Below are positions 20,623 to 32,804 of a stretch of DNA of 64,000 bases, one piece after another. Both the position numbers and the translations under genes were made by a program. The notes under the pieces were generated by a model, which worked only from the letters and a program-made list of their open reading frames with translations, ran no database searches and was not told where the DNA came from. Origin of the DNA: Capsulimonadaceae bacterium (GTDB lineage Bacteria > Armatimonadota > Armatimonadia > Armatimonadales > Capsulimonadaceae); NCBI GenBank assembly GCA_031292625.1, contig JARLGU010000030.1, forward strand, positions 62,001 to 126,000, read 5' to 3'. Each line of letters opens with the position of its first letter. The first letter of the stretch is position 1.

Positions 20623-23502
20623 ATGCGCCCATATGGCCAGTATTTCGCCGCCGCAGCCAGTATTCTCATACCGGTCGCACTCGTTGTCCTTCCAGTGTTC
20701 GGTGTTCGCGCCCACGCGTCAAATTACAGCATCAATGAACTCGTGGTGCTTGATTCCTTCGAGGGATTCGGCGATCCGGGGACAATCGATACTTCCAGGC
20801 AAATTGTCGCGCCTGGCGATAAGCTCGGTTTTTCCGTGCGGTTTCAGTTTAACCGCGATGCGGGCGCGCCCGTAGATTGGTGGAGCCTGCACGCGGACCT
20901 GCCGCAAGCGGTCGACGGCTACGATACGGTGTCGTTCGACATCTACAAAGAAAGCGCCGATCCATCCGCCGCGCTGACGATTTCGCTTGCCGAGGCCACC
21001 GATAATCGATGGAAGCTCTGGGATCATGCGTTGAGCGACGTGCCTACCGGCCAGTGGGTTCATGTGTCGGTCAAGCGCGCCGACATGCGAATCTGGCAGT
21101 TGTCGAAGCGTGCGCCCGACTTCGCCGATATCACCCGTTTTACGATCGAGCCAAGGAGCGGCAAGAGCGTCTTCTACATCGACAACGCCATATTAACCGG
21201 CCCAGGCAAGACGCCGATGAACGCAATTGGAACGGACGACGACGGCTTGATCAAGTATCCCTTCCATCAACCGCTTCAGCCGGCCTTGCCCGTCGGCGCC
21301 GTTTTATACCCATTCGACATTGTACCGGCGACCGGCGATATCGAACACGCGACTCAAGTCGGACTACGCAATGCGATCGGCACGGATCTCGCCACGCCCT
21401 TCGCGCACTACGGTCCCGTCGCGCTTTCGCTGACGAAGGCGTTGAACGCATGCGGGATTCCGACGGCGTGGTATTCGCAGTTCGGCAACGGCTACACGAA
21501 GTACCTCACGAAACGCCAGGCGTGGGATGAAAACGCGATAGGTCGAACCCTTAACACGATGCCCGCCTTGCAGTCGGGTTGGGATTACGAGCACTCCATC
21601 GCCGTCGGACACCCTGCCGTTTTCGACGCGGCAAAAGACCGAATCGATGCGTTACTGCGCACCGGCGTCACGACCTGGGTGATCCCCGATTACGTATTCC
21701 CCTACTACGAGACGCAGTTCGGCTTTGCGGATTCGATGATCGAGGCATTCAGGAAAGACCTTCAAGGAACAGGCGGCAAGCTGCACGTTCGCCAGGGGTT
21801 CGCGGATAAGCCGGTCTCGTTCGAGGATTATTTCAGGGCTTATAACGGCTTCTTCCCGGCGCCGCAGGAGCTCGGCTTAAAAACCTGGAACGATTATACG
21901 CCTCCACGTCCCGATGACGCCGGCCCGTTTGCCGACCAGCGGCGCGCGCTCTTCCTTCACCTTCGAGCCTACGAATGGCTCAAGCTGCCTGATCACATCG
22001 GACGCTATGCGATTTCGAAGGGCGCACAACCGCTTTGGCTCATCCTTAACGGCGAGAGCACTTACGTTACACCCGACTATGTGTACCTGCTGCGAAGCCG
22101 AGGCGTCGGCAACCTGATGCCCGAGTCCTTCGGCAACGCCGGCCTTCTTTCGGAGGCGGCATATTCGTCGCTGCCGTATCTTCGCGCGGAAGCGGATAGG
22201 AACAGCACTCGCTTCTCGGCGAACATGGAGACTGGAGCTGGGGGACATTCCGCGCCGTACTGGGATTGGCGCATCGCCTACAATGCGGCTTACGCCATCA
22301 CATCCGCCGGCGGCGCGCAGAACCTGGACAACGACTTTGTCGACGAAGCGACGATTGACCAGATGAATACTCCCTCCAAGGGTTACCAGTTCACCCGGTA
22401 TCGCGATGCGGTCATCAAGGCGTGGGCGTTCCGGAACGCGCGCGCCGAAAAGGCCCAGGTCCCGGCAACCAAAATACTGTGTGTCACCGACCGTCCGGTC
22501 GGTCGCGAATCATACGACATCTTCGACACCGTAACGACGGAATACGCCGCGACCATGAGTCTCTCTCGAGCGCACTTCGCCTTCCGCGTCCGCGATTCGC
22601 TCGATCTCGCGAAAGTGATCGGCGACTACAAGGTGATTTTCTACTCGCCAAAAACGCCTCGCGTCGGAGATTTCGCGCTTCTCAAGAGCTGGCTCGCCGC
22701 CTCTCCTGGCCGAGTTCTGGTCACCCATACGTTCGTGCCAACGCGGGACGCGCGCGGGTACTGGAACTTCGACCATGGAACTACGCTCGGCGCGGCGGAC
22801 GGCGGCGATATCCTGGGGCTCGGCAAGATCGGCACGACGAAGACGCTTCATGTTAAGATTACGAAATCCACGGGCGCCTGGCAATCCTTCTTTCCGACGG
22901 GGTTTGCTGCAGATCTTCCCGCGCCGCTCACCACGGCGCAGCATGGCGAGCCGATGGTATTGACGAACGACGGTCCCCTGGTCAGCAGGGTGAGGATCGG
23001 ACAAAGTCAAGTCATCTACCTGCACTTCGCCTCGCAGGACCCAGCCAATCCGGCCGTATTGGAAATGAATATGAACGTCGCGCGAGCCGTCGCCCAATCC
23101 GCCGGCATCGTCCCCGAGTGCGAGAGCGATCAGAACACCAGCGTTCAGATGTTCAGTGTTCCAGGCGGTCATTCCGTAGTGTCTTGGAACGTGCCGACGC
23201 TAAACGCCTGGCACTTCGAATATGTTCCTGGCCTTCCGGCCATGAAATACGATGCGCCAGGCGCTGAAATCAACGTTCGCGTCCCCGAACACGGCGTCGC
23301 CAAAGCACTCGTGTACGACGTGTGGGCAAACAAGCTCACCGAAGTCGCGCCGGACGACGGGATCGTCACGCTGCGGCACTCAAAGACGGTCACCGGCCTG
23401 GATTACGTCGGTCCCGATACCCCGCTGTTCCGGCAGAGCATCGCTAAAATCCAGGCGACGCGCAACGCAGCGGACGCAGCGGGCTTTGCGCAAGCGCCCT
23501 AA
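20623..23502 (+). CDS. Large secreted protein of unknown family, probable carbohydrate-active enzyme
   Basis: Signal peptide; N-terminal jelly-roll-like region (VLDSFEGFGDPG...WWSLHADLPQAVDGYDTVSFDIYKES); downstream of pilin 3 on same strand. Confidence 0.5.
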   Translation: MRPYGQYFAAAASILIPVALVVLPVFGVRAHASNYSINELVVLDSFEGFGDPGTIDTSRQIVAPGDKLGFSVRFQFNRDAGAPVDWWSLHADLPQAVDGYDTVSFDIYKESADPSAALTISLAEATDNRWKLWDHALSDVPTGQWVHVSVKRADMRIWQLSKRAPDFADITRFTIEPRSGKSVFYIDNAILTGPGKTPMNAIGTDDDGLIKYPFHQPLQPALPVGAVLYPFDIVPATGDIEHATQVGLRNAIGTDLATPFAHYGPVALSLTKALNACGIPTAWYSQFGNGYTKYLTKRQAWDENAIGRTLNTMPALQSGWDYEHSIAVGHPAVFDAAKDRIDALLRTGVTTWVIPDYVFPYYETQFGFADSMIEAFRKDLQGTGGKLHVRQGFADKPVSFEDYFRAYNGFFPAPQELGLKTWNDYTPPRPDDAGPFADQRRALFLHLRAYEWLKLPDHIGRYAISKGAQPLWLILNGESTYVTPDYVYLLRSRGVGNLMPESFGNAGLLSEAAYSSLPYLRAEADRNSTRFSANMETGAGGHSAPYWDWRIAYNAAYAITSAGGAQNLDNDFVDEATIDQMNTPSKGYQFTRYRDAVIKAWAFRNARAEKAQVPATKILCVTDRPVGRESYDIFDTVTTEYAATMSLSRAHFAFRVRDSLDLAKVIGDYKVIFYSPKTPRVGDFALLKSWLAASPGRVLVTHTFVPTRDARGYWNFDHGTTLGAADGGDILGLGKIGTTKTLHVKITKSTGAWQSFFPTGFAADLPAPLTTAQHGEPMVLTNDGPLVSRVRIGQSQVIYLHFASQDPANPAVLEMNMNVARAVAQSAGIVPECESDQNTSVQMFSVPGGHSVVSWNVPTLNAWHFEYVPGLPAMKYDAPGAEINVRVPEHGVAKALVYDVWANKLTEVAPDDGIVTLRHSKTVTGLDYVGPDTPLFRQSIAKIQATRNAADAAGFAQAP

Positions 23503-23632
23503 GTTGCAAGTTTCTCATCCGAGTAGATAATTCGTGGCCCATCCGCCGCCGGATGGGCTATCTTTTGAACAAGACATATCTGACCGCAACGCGGCAGGAA
23601 CACGCGCCCCCAATCTCGAATTGAATTTTGAG

Positions 23633-24577
23633 ATGACACCTGAACAGATCGTACACAACCTCGCACTCCATATCCGCAACGCCGTCCGGCCGCATTTGGG
23701 CTCCATGCTGAGTCGCAAGCTGATGGGAGTCGCCGTCAGCGGCGACACGACGTTCGCAATCGATGAGATCGCGGAGGACGCGATCGTTTCGTTTATCGAG
23801 GAACGCGGACTGTCTATTGCCTATTATTCCGAAGATCGCGGTTTGATCGAGTTCGGACAACACCCGGAAGGCGTCCTCGTGATCGACCCAATTGACGGCA
23901 CGCGTCCGGCGATGGCGGGCTTCGAGCAATGCGTCGTCTCCGTGGCGTACGCCGACTACAAGCCGGGCGTCACGCTTGGCGATGTGCGATTTGGCTGCAT
24001 TGCTGAACTCAAGCAGGACGATGTCTTTCTGGCCGAACGCGGCAAGGGCGTCAAGTGGCTCCGCGGCGATGGGTCATTGCAGGCCCCGCGCCTACTGCCG
24101 ATCACGCGAATCGATCGCGCGCCGCTCACGTTCGAGATCGCCGCGCGGCCGTTGCGCTATATCGCGGCAGCCGCCGGCGAAATCGTCGATGCCTGCTCGC
24201 TCAATGCCGGTTGCTTTTCGATCAGTTCGACTGCGTTCTCGCTCACCCGCCTCGTCTCCGGACAGCTTGCCGCGGTCATCGACATCGGCCCGCGCATCAT
24301 CGTCGATGTCCCAGCGGCGCGGCCCGCGTTTCATGCGCTGGGCGGCGGCAAAATGATCGGCCTGTTCACGTATGATGTCGCGGCGGCGGCGCTGATCGCG
24401 ATCGAAGCCGGAGCAATTGTCACCGACGCTTACGGGCATCCGCTGGACTCGACTCCGCTGCTCGATACGTCGCAAGAGAACCTTCGCTCGATGTGCGCCG
24501 CCACAACGCCCGAACTGCACGCGGCATTGTTGCGTTCCCTGGACGACGGGATCGCACACCTGTCGGGTACGATATGA
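23633..24577 (+). CDS. Inositol monophosphatase / FIG superfamily protein
   Basis: DPIDGTRPAMAGFEQCVVSVAYA motif; start chosen at MTPEQIV, GTG at 23534 also possible. Confidence 0.75.
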   Translation: MTPEQIVHNLALHIRNAVRPHLGSMLSRKLMGVAVSGDTTFAIDEIAEDAIVSFIEERGLSIAYYSEDRGLIEFGQHPEGVLVIDPIDGTRPAMAGFEQCVVSVAYADYKPGVTLGDVRFGCIAELKQDDVFLAERGKGVKWLRGDGSLQAPRLLPITRIDRAPLTFEIAARPLRYIAAAAGEIVDACSLNAGCFSISSTAFSLTRLVSGQLAAVIDIGPRIIVDVPAARPAFHALGGGKMIGLFTYDVAAAALIAIEAGAIVTDAYGHPLDSTPLLDTSQENLRSMCAATTPELHAALLRSLDDGIAHLSGTI

Positions 24578-24580
24578 ACC

Positions 24581-25915
24581 ATGCGGCTCACCCGGCGCGT
24601 CGCCCTATTGCTGCTTATCGGGATCGTCCCACTCGCCTTTAGCGGAGCTCTTCGCTGGCTGGCGTGGGGTGTGCTGGGCTACGATGTTCTTCTCGTCATC
24701 CTCGTCCTCGCGGACATCGCGCTGACGCCGAAGGGCGCGTACACGGTGTCCCGAGCCGTCGAAGACAAGCTTTCCCTAGGCGTCGACAACCTCGTGACGC
24801 TGACGGCGCGCTACCAGAGCGAAACCCGGCTGCCGTACGGAGCGCGCCTACGCCAACTCACCGTCCGCGATGAGCCGCCGGTCGATTTCGATTCCGGCCG
24901 TGTGGCGACATTCATCTTGGCTCTATCGGCGACGCACCGGGACGAAACGATCAGCTATCACGTGCGTCCGCCAGCCAAGGGCGACTACGAGTTCGGCGAC
25001 ACCTATATCGGCTACGACGGCTACTTTGGCCTGATCCGGCGTGTCGCGCGCATTCGCACCCGGCAGGATGTGCGCGTTTATCCCAATCTCGTCGAAACCG
25101 CCAAATACGATATGCTCGCGCGCAGCGGACGGCTGATGCAAGTCGGCATACGCAACTACCGGCAGCGCGGCGAAGGCAGCGAGTTCGAGAGCCTGCGCGA
25201 ATACGTTCCGGGAGATGAATACCGGAAAATCGACTGGGCGGCGACGGCGCGGCGGCACAAGCTGATTTCGCGCCAATACCAGGTCGAACGGGCGCAAAAC
25301 ATCGTTCTCGTGATCGATGCCGGACGCAACATGCTCCAGAAGGTTGGAGCGACCGCGAAGATCGACTACGTTATCAACACGGCCCTGATGCTCGGCTACG
25401 TCGCCAGTTCGTCGGACGACCGGGTCGGGTTGATGGTCTTCGACGGCGAAGTGCGGACATTCATCCCGCCGGGCAAGGGCAAGACCCAGGTCTACCGGCT
25501 GCTCGATGCGCTCTACAACGTTTCTGCCGTGATGGTCGAAAGCGACTACGACGCGGCGTTCAAGGATCTCGCGGCGCGCTGGCGCCGGCGATCGTTGGTG
25601 GTATTATTTACCGATTTGGTGGACACGGATTCGTCCGCGCAGATGCTCTCCGCGCTCTCGATTCTTGAGCGCCGCCACCGGGTCCTGTGCGTCACGGTCA
25701 GCGACCCCAGCATCGTCGCTTCCGCGCGCGATGTCCCCGAGGAACCGGCGGACGTATTCCGGAAGGCGGTTTCGGTGCAGGTGCTCCAGGAACGGCGGCA
25801 AGCAGCGTCAGTTCTCAAGCACCGTGGGATCTGGACGATCGACAGCCCGCCGGAGTCGCTGAGCTCGGATTTGATCAACCATTACCTCGCGCTCAAGGCG
25901 CGCGCGGGAATCTGA
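24581..25915 (+). CDS. DUF58 domain-containing protein
   Basis: Two N-terminal TMs; SEFESLREYVPGDEYRKIDWAATARRHKLISRQYQVERAQNIVLVIDAGRNM (DUF58/vWA signature). Confidence 0.92.
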   Translation: MRLTRRVALLLLIGIVPLAFSGALRWLAWGVLGYDVLLVILVLADIALTPKGAYTVSRAVEDKLSLGVDNLVTLTARYQSETRLPYGARLRQLTVRDEPPVDFDSGRVATFILALSATHRDETISYHVRPPAKGDYEFGDTYIGYDGYFGLIRRVARIRTRQDVRVYPNLVETAKYDMLARSGRLMQVGIRNYRQRGEGSEFESLREYVPGDEYRKIDWAATARRHKLISRQYQVERAQNIVLVIDAGRNMLQKVGATAKIDYVINTALMLGYVASSSDDRVGLMVFDGEVRTFIPPGKGKTQVYRLLDALYNVSAVMVESDYDAAFKDLAARWRRRSLVVLFTDLVDTDSSAQMLSALSILERRHRVLCVTVSDPSIVASARDVPEEPADVFRKAVSVQVLQERRQAASVLKHRGIWTIDSPPESLSSDLINHYLALKARAGI

Positions 25916-26000
25916 GAAGCGCCACGGGCCCCCTTTGCCGAGGTGGGCTTGCAGGCTGAGCTAATCGTAACTTTTACACTAACACAAAGGAAAGTCACAC

Positions 26001-27484
<1,484 letters not shown>

Positions 27485-27532
27485 GGGCGCAAGAGACCTC
27501 GCTGCCCGCCAATGACGGGCTTAGAACGAACC

Positions 27533-27592
27533 ATGACACGAATAAGCATTTCGATTCTATCGTCGATTATTATTATGCGCCCGACCGGATGA
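27533..27592 (+). CDS. Putative isoleucine-rich attenuator leader peptide MTRISISILSSIIIMRPTG
   Basis: ATG ACA CGA ATA AGC ATT TCG ATT CTA TCG TCG ATT ATT ATT ATG CGC CCG ACC GGA TGA; six Ile codons in 19, immediately upstream of cimA. Confidence 0.72.
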   Translation: MTRISISILSSIIIMRPTG

Positions 27593-27646
27593 CGCTGGCA
27601 ACGCGCCGCGCCGGTCGGGCCTAACCCGCACGGCGCGTTATTTTTT
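27579..27646 (+). promoter_or_regulatory. Putative transcription attenuator (antiterminator / terminator switch) of cimA
   Basis: Stem A GCCCGACCGG(27579-27588)/CCGGTCGGGC(27611-27620) interleaves with stem B AACGCGCCG(27600-27608)/CGGCGCGTT(27631-27639) followed by ATTTTTT. Confidence 0.72.
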
Positions 27647-27733
27647 GTCTGGCTCACCGGCCAAAGCGATCCGGTGGGCGGGCGCGACGCCGGTGTGAAC
27701 TCCGGCATGGCCAGCAGGCCTGGGAGCAGTGAA

Positions 27734-29335
27734 TTGAAGCAGCGAATCGAAATCTACGATACGACCCTACGCGATGGAGCGCAGGGCGAAGGCATCTCGT
27801 TCAGCGTCGAGGACAAGGTCAAAATCGCCCTGCGTCTCGATGAGTTCGGCATAGACGTCATCGAGGGCGGCTGGCCCGGCAGCAATCCTAAGGACATAGA
27901 CTTTTACGAGAGGATGCGCGGCGAGACGCTCACGCGAGCAAAGCTCGCCGCGTTCGGCATGGTCCGCCGCCCGCACCGCACGGCGTCCGAAGACCCGCTC
28001 CTGCGCGACCTCCTTGCGGCGGATACGCCCGTCGTCACGATCGTCGGAAAATCGTGGGATTTCCAGGTCAGAGAAGCGATCAGAACTGAACTCGACGAAA
28101 ATCTGCGCATGATTGCGGATACGATCGCGTTTCTAAAGGCCGAAGGGCGTATCGTCTATTTCGACGCAGAGCATTTCTTCGACGGTTACAACGAAAACCC
28201 AGCGTACTCGCTGGCCTGCCTGAAGGCCGCCGCCGATGCGGGGGTAGACGTCAACGTCCTTTGCGACACGAACGGCGGGACGCTGCCGATGGACATCCAG
28301 CGGATCACTGGCGCGGTCCTCGCGGAGCTGCCCAACATACGCGCCGGCATCCACACGCACAACGACAGCGAATGCGGCGTCGCCAACGCGATCGCCGGCG
28401 TGCAGGCAGGCGCAACCCAAGTGCAGGGGACGGTGAACGGCTACGGGGAGCGAACAGGCAACGCGAACCTCATCAGCATCATCCCCGCGTTATCCGTCAA
28501 ACTCGGCTACGACCTGCTGTATCCGGACAGCCTCGCGCAGCTTTGCGAGGTGAGCGGCTATGTCGACGAGATCGGCAACGTCACCCAGCGCACCAACCTG
28601 CCCTACGTCGGCGTGTCGGCGTTCGCGCACAAGGCGGGCCTGCACGTCGACGGTATCCGCAAGCATCCGAAGACCTATGAGCACATCGACCCGGTCCTCA
28701 TCGGCAACGAGCGCCGCATCCTTGTTTCGGAGCTTTCAGGCGGCTCGACCATGATCGAGAAGGCGGAAGAGTACGGAATCTCGCTGACGAAAGGCAGTCC
28801 CGAGGCGCGCAAATTGCTGCGCACGGTGGCGGACCTGGAGAACAAGGGCTACTCGTTCGATGGGGCGGAAGCATCGTTCGAGCTTTTGCTCAAGAAGTCT
28901 ACCGGCGCCTACACGCCGCTCTTCAAACTCAAAGGCTACCGAGTCATCGTCGAACGCCGGGGCGAGGAGACGCAACCAATCACGGAGGCGACGCTGAAGA
29001 TCGAGGTGGGCGGCGTGGAACAGCTCACGGTCGCGGAAGGCGACGGCCCCGTCAACGCACTCGATGCCGCATTGCGAAAGGCGCTCGTCGGCTTCTATCC
29101 CGACCTGAGCAAAATTTCACTGACCGACTTCAAGGTCCGCGTGATTAACCAGGCCGAAGGGACGGCCGCGCGCGTGCGCACGATCGTTGAAAGCCGCGAA
29201 CACGCCGCCGGTCCCGACGGCGCTCGCCGCACCTGGAGCACGGTCGGCGTCTCCGAGAACGTCATAGAGGCAAGCTGGCGCGCCCTCGTGGAATCGATCG
29301 AGTACGGATTGATGCGGGGGAAAACAGCCGGGTAA
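27734..29335 (+). CDS. cimA: (R)-citramalate synthase
   Basis: IEIYDTTLRDGAQGEGISFSVEDKVKIALRLDEFGIDVIEGGWPGSNPKD; LeuA dimer domain at C-terminus; TTG start with GGGAG upstream. Confidence 0.92.
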   Translation: MKQRIEIYDTTLRDGAQGEGISFSVEDKVKIALRLDEFGIDVIEGGWPGSNPKDIDFYERMRGETLTRAKLAAFGMVRRPHRTASEDPLLRDLLAADTPVVTIVGKSWDFQVREAIRTELDENLRMIADTIAFLKAEGRIVYFDAEHFFDGYNENPAYSLACLKAAADAGVDVNVLCDTNGGTLPMDIQRITGAVLAELPNIRAGIHTHNDSECGVANAIAGVQAGATQVQGTVNGYGERTGNANLISIIPALSVKLGYDLLYPDSLAQLCEVSGYVDEIGNVTQRTNLPYVGVSAFAHKAGLHVDGIRKHPKTYEHIDPVLIGNERRILVSELSGGSTMIEKAEEYGISLTKGSPEARKLLRTVADLENKGYSFDGAEASFELLLKKSTGAYTPLFKLKGYRVIVERRGEETQPITEATLKIEVGGVEQLTVAEGDGPVNALDAALRKALVGFYPDLSKISLTDFKVRVINQAEGTAARVRTIVESREHAAGPDGARRTWSTVGVSENVIEASWRALVESIEYGLMRGKTAG

Positions 29336-29375
29336 GCGGCGGCCGCCAGCGCCTCGCGGCGCTGGCGGCCAAAGG

Positions 29376-30158
29376 CTATATGTTCGCCTTGATCCCGGCA
29401 ATCAGCGGCGTGTTCGAACGGCCGTCCGGCTGGTCGACATCGTGCGTGGATCCGACAATCGCAAAGACCGAGACGCTTTTGTTGAGCCAAAGCGCCGGTT
29501 GAACGGCAAAATCGACGAAGCCGGATCGCGAAGCGTGCTGTTCAGTCACCCAATGCACGTCACCGTCGAGCGTAACCGCGCGGCCGAAAAGCATGCCGTG
29601 ACGATACTGACCGTGCACCTGAGCGTCGGTGGCATAGTTCACTAAGATGCGGCGCGTATAGTATGCCCCCGACATCCAGGCGTCAAAGTTGGAGGATGTG
29701 CGGCGATAGCGGACGCCTACGTACTCCCACATGTCGTCCGGCAGCGTTGTCTCGTCGATATCGTGCGCGGATCGATGCCTGAGATAGAGCTCGCAATACT
29801 GACCGGGTTTCAATGCGTCTCGCGCGCCGACCTCAAACGTTCCCCAGAGGCGGCTCGGCTGGAAAACATACTTTGGTCCGAGGTACGACTCTATGAACAC
29901 ATCCCCGAGACCATAGAGCGACTGACGGCCGTTCGCGAAGAAGTTCGTGTCGCCGGAGTACTCGCCCGGATACCGGAACACGCCGCCGCTTGCATCGTAG
30001 CCAATTCGGGCGCACGTATGAAGCTCGTCCTTCAGCACCGTACACAACGGCAACGGAGGCCCTTGCGGCATCTGCGCCTGAGCCGGCACGATTGCGAGGG
30101 AAATGAGGACAGGAAAAAGAAAGGCGCTAAGACGCGCTGTTAGTCTTTGAGGACGCAT
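29376..30158 (-). CDS. Secreted/outer-membrane hypothetical protein
   Basis: Signal peptide SAFLFPVLISLAIVPAQAQ; beta-rich C-terminal region. Confidence 0.6.
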   Translation of the reverse strand: MRPQRLTARLSAFLFPVLISLAIVPAQAQMPQGPPLPLCTVLKDELHTCARIGYDASGGVFRYPGEYSGDTNFFANGRQSLYGLGDVFIESYLGPKYVFQPSRLWGTFEVGARDALKPGQYCELYLRHRSAHDIDETTLPDDMWEYVGVRYRRTSSNFDAWMSGAYYTRRILVNYATDAQVHGQYRHGMLFGRAVTLDGDVHWVTEQHASRSGFVDFAVQPALWLNKSVSVFAIVGSTHDVDQPDGRSNTPLIAGIKANI

Positions 30159-30188
30159 GCGGCGAATTATACCTCGCGAGCAGCCTGG

Positions 30189-30734
30189 CTATTCCGCGGC
30201 CGGCCCGGCGGCTCGCATTAGGCTCGCTGCATTCATCGCGCTGCGCAGGAGTTCGTATGTCTCTTCCGTGTCCGCCCAACCTTCGATTTTGACCTCGCGG
30301 CGCTCGAGCGTCTGGTAAATCTCGAAAAAATGCTGAATTTCTTCCAGTGTATGCTCCGGCACGTCATGGAGCGAGACAGTATCCTCCTGGCGGGGATCAC
30401 GGACGGCGACGCACAGGATCTTCGGGTCGTATCCCTTGTCGTCGGACATGCGCAGCGTCGCAATGGGACGCGCCTCGATCATGCAACCTGGAAACGTCGG
30501 GTTCTTGGCTATAACCAGGCAATTGATTCCACGATCGTACGCGGGAGACTTCGTGCCGCAGACCCAGCCATAGTCGTAGGGGTAAAACAGCGGCGAATAG
30601 AGCGTCCGCTCGTAACGGAACGAAGATGTCGCCGGATTGTACCGGTACTTATTCGACGATCCCTTGGGGACCTCGATTATCGTACGAACCACCTCTGGGG
30701 CGTTGGGCCCAATGGGAACATGCGCATGCGCCAT
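30189..30734 (-). CDS. ppa: Inorganic pyrophosphatase
   Basis: VIEVPKGSSNKY-type start (TIIEVPKGSSNKYRYNP) and YPYDYGWVCGT; start at MAHAHVPIG. Confidence 0.88.
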   Translation of the reverse strand: MAHAHVPIGPNAPEVVRTIIEVPKGSSNKYRYNPATSSFRYERTLYSPLFYPYDYGWVCGTKSPAYDRGINCLVIAKNPTFPGCMIEARPIATLRMSDDKGYDPKILCVAVRDPRQEDTVSLHDVPEHTLEEIQHFFEIYQTLERREVKIEGWADTEETYELLRSAMNAASLMRAAGPAAE

Positions 30735-30989
30735 GCAGCAATTGTACCTCAGAGGCGCGGAGCGCAACGCGCATCGCGTGGTGTCAACAAAAACCTGACC
30801 GTAGCTAACATCCTTATTCCGGTAAATTCCCAGCCAATTGCCAATGCTTCCGGCGTCCGCGGAATGCGCCGCGCAGGAGTACGTCGCTAACGCAATGTGG
30901 CGTCGAAGCACAGATTCTAGCGGATCGCGGACGTTTGCGACCACGGCTGAGCGCTCTCGTCCAAAACGCTCAGCGCCCGCGCTTCCGGC

Positions 30990-31781
30990 TCAGACCGGAC
31001 TGAACGTCGCGCTGATCGTCGTGTCGGAACAGGCCGTGCCGGCCGCGCGGGCGCCATTTGCGCAGTCGCTTGGAAGCGACGCGGCCGATCCGGCGTAGAC
31101 GTTTGCGGGCATCAGCCATTTGACATGGCCGTCAGCCATGATGTAGTTTGAGCCATTGGAGTGTCGTCCGAGCGGTCCCGTGAAAAAGGCGGAGTTCGCA
31201 GTTGAGTTCCTTAAGTATCCCGTCGCCTGAAGGCCCAAAATTCCGCTTGATCCGTTGATGCAATAAGGATCGTACGCCATTCCCAGGCCGCTTCCCTCTG
31301 CCGACGTGTGATTGGCAACATCCTTGGTGACATCAAATGGCCCGCAGTTCGCGACTTCGTAAAGCATGACCGTCTTGGAGGCCGCGTTCATTTTGGCCAT
31401 CGAAAGGGCGACATATCCATCCGGAGAATTCTGAAGAGCAGGAACGGAAAATGTATTGTTATATGCGTAGGAGCATACGATTGCGTTCATGCTCGCATCG
31501 CTTGGACACGTGAAGACCCCGGCGGCTTTCACATAGGGATAGATCGTCCCGGCCCACCCTTCGCCCTGCCCATATGGATTTGTGCCGCCGGTAAAGAGCT
31601 CGTCGTAATCTTGCGCGTACTGGATCATCGCCAGGCCGATCTGCTTTTCATTGCTGAGACACGCCGTTTGCCGCGCCTTTTCGCGCGCGGTCGCGAACAC
31701 CGGGAAAAGTATCGCAGCTAGAATTGCGATAATTGCAATAACAACGAGTAATTCGATTAAAGTAAATGCTTTATCTTTCAT
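30990..31781 (-). CDS. Type IV prepilin-like protein, DUF1559/H-X9-DG type (pilin 4)
   Basis: [54 protein letters not shown]. Confidence 0.92.
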   Translation of the reverse strand: MKDKAFTLIELLVVIAIIAILAAILFPVFATAREKARQTACLSNEKQIGLAMIQYAQDYDELFTGGTNPYGQGEGWAGTIYPYVKAAGVFTCPSDASMNAIVCSYAYNNTFSVPALQNSPDGYVALSMAKMNAASKTVMLYEVANCGPFDVTKDVANHTSAEGSGLGMAYDPYCINGSSGILGLQATGYLRNSTANSAFFTGPLGRHSNGSNYIMADGHVKWLMPANVYAGSAASLPSDCANGARAAGTACSDTTISATFSPV

Positions 31782-31785
31782 CTGC

Positions 31786-32802
31786 TTACCTCTTTTCTGC
31801 CTTGAAGCCGGTCGTAGACTGCCGAATGACAAGTCTTGAACTGAGTATAGCCGTCTGGTGGGGGCAGTCCGGGTTCTCGATACGATTGACGAGAAAGTCC
31901 CACGCCATCTTGCAAGCCTCCTCAAGGGGAGACGCAACCGTGCTAAGCGACGGCCGCCGATACTTCGCTTCATCAATATCGTCGAGGCCGACGAGCGCTA
32001 CCTGTTCCGGGACGCGTATGCCCAGATCGTACAGAATACAGCTTGCCGCAATCGCGCGCCCATCGCTCCAGCAGAACATGGAGTCCGGAATGCCCTTCTC
32101 ATCGAGATATGCCGCCAACGGCTCGCGCAACTCATCTCGACCGAGCGGCAGGTCATTCAGGATCTCAAGTTGCAGACCGGCGGCGCGCATAACGTCGGTG
32201 TAAGCGTTGAGCCGTTCCGGGCCCGTTTCACCTGGCACGTCGCTGTTGAGCATAAGGATGCGCCTGCAGCCGATGTCAATCAGGTGCTCCATCGCCTGCT
32301 TGCAACCGGAATAGAGATCGATCTTGACATAGTCCGCGCCCCGATATACCTCTGGCCCAAGAGAGACAATCGGCCTTTTCGGACCGGGGGCCTCCGCATA
32401 AGTTCGTACGTGGATCGGGCGGTCGTAAGCCAGAATGCCATCGACCGGCCATCGCTCGCTCGCCTTTGGAAGCTCCGCGGCGCGAGCCGCATCGCTCTCA
32501 CCGATCAGGACCATGTATCCGCGACGAAGCGCTTCCTGCTCGATCGCATCGACAGCCATCGCATAGATCGGCTGCCGCAGTTGCAAGGTCCAGATGAGCA
32601 CCATATTGGTCCGTCCGTAGCGCAACGAACGCGCGGCAGCATTGGGACGGTACCCCAAGTCCTTGGCAGTCTTGAGGACGCGTTCGGTCGTTTCCTTGGA
32701 GATTGTGCGGCCTTCGCGGCGGTTTAGAACATACGATACCGTCGCGTGGCTTACGCCCGACGCCTTTGCAATATCCACGATGCTAGCAGGTCGATTGCTC
32801 AT
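31786..32802 (-). CDS. LacI-family transcriptional regulator
   Basis: [54 protein letters not shown]. Confidence 0.95.
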   Translation of the reverse strand: MSNRPASIVDIAKASGVSHATVSYVLNRREGRTISKETTERVLKTAKDLGYRPNAAARSLRYGRTNMVLIWTLQLRQPIYAMAVDAIEQEALRRGYMVLIGESDAARAAELPKASERWPVDGILAYDRPIHVRTYAEAPGPKRPIVSLGPEVYRGADYVKIDLYSGCKQAMEHLIDIGCRRILMLNSDVPGETGPERLNAYTDVMRAAGLQLEILNDLPLGRDELREPLAAYLDEKGIPDSMFCWSDGRAIAASCILYDLGIRVPEQVALVGLDDIDEAKYRRPSLSTVASPLEEACKMAWDFLVNRIENPDCPHQTAILSSRLVIRQSTTGFKAEKR

Positions 32803-32804
32803 TG

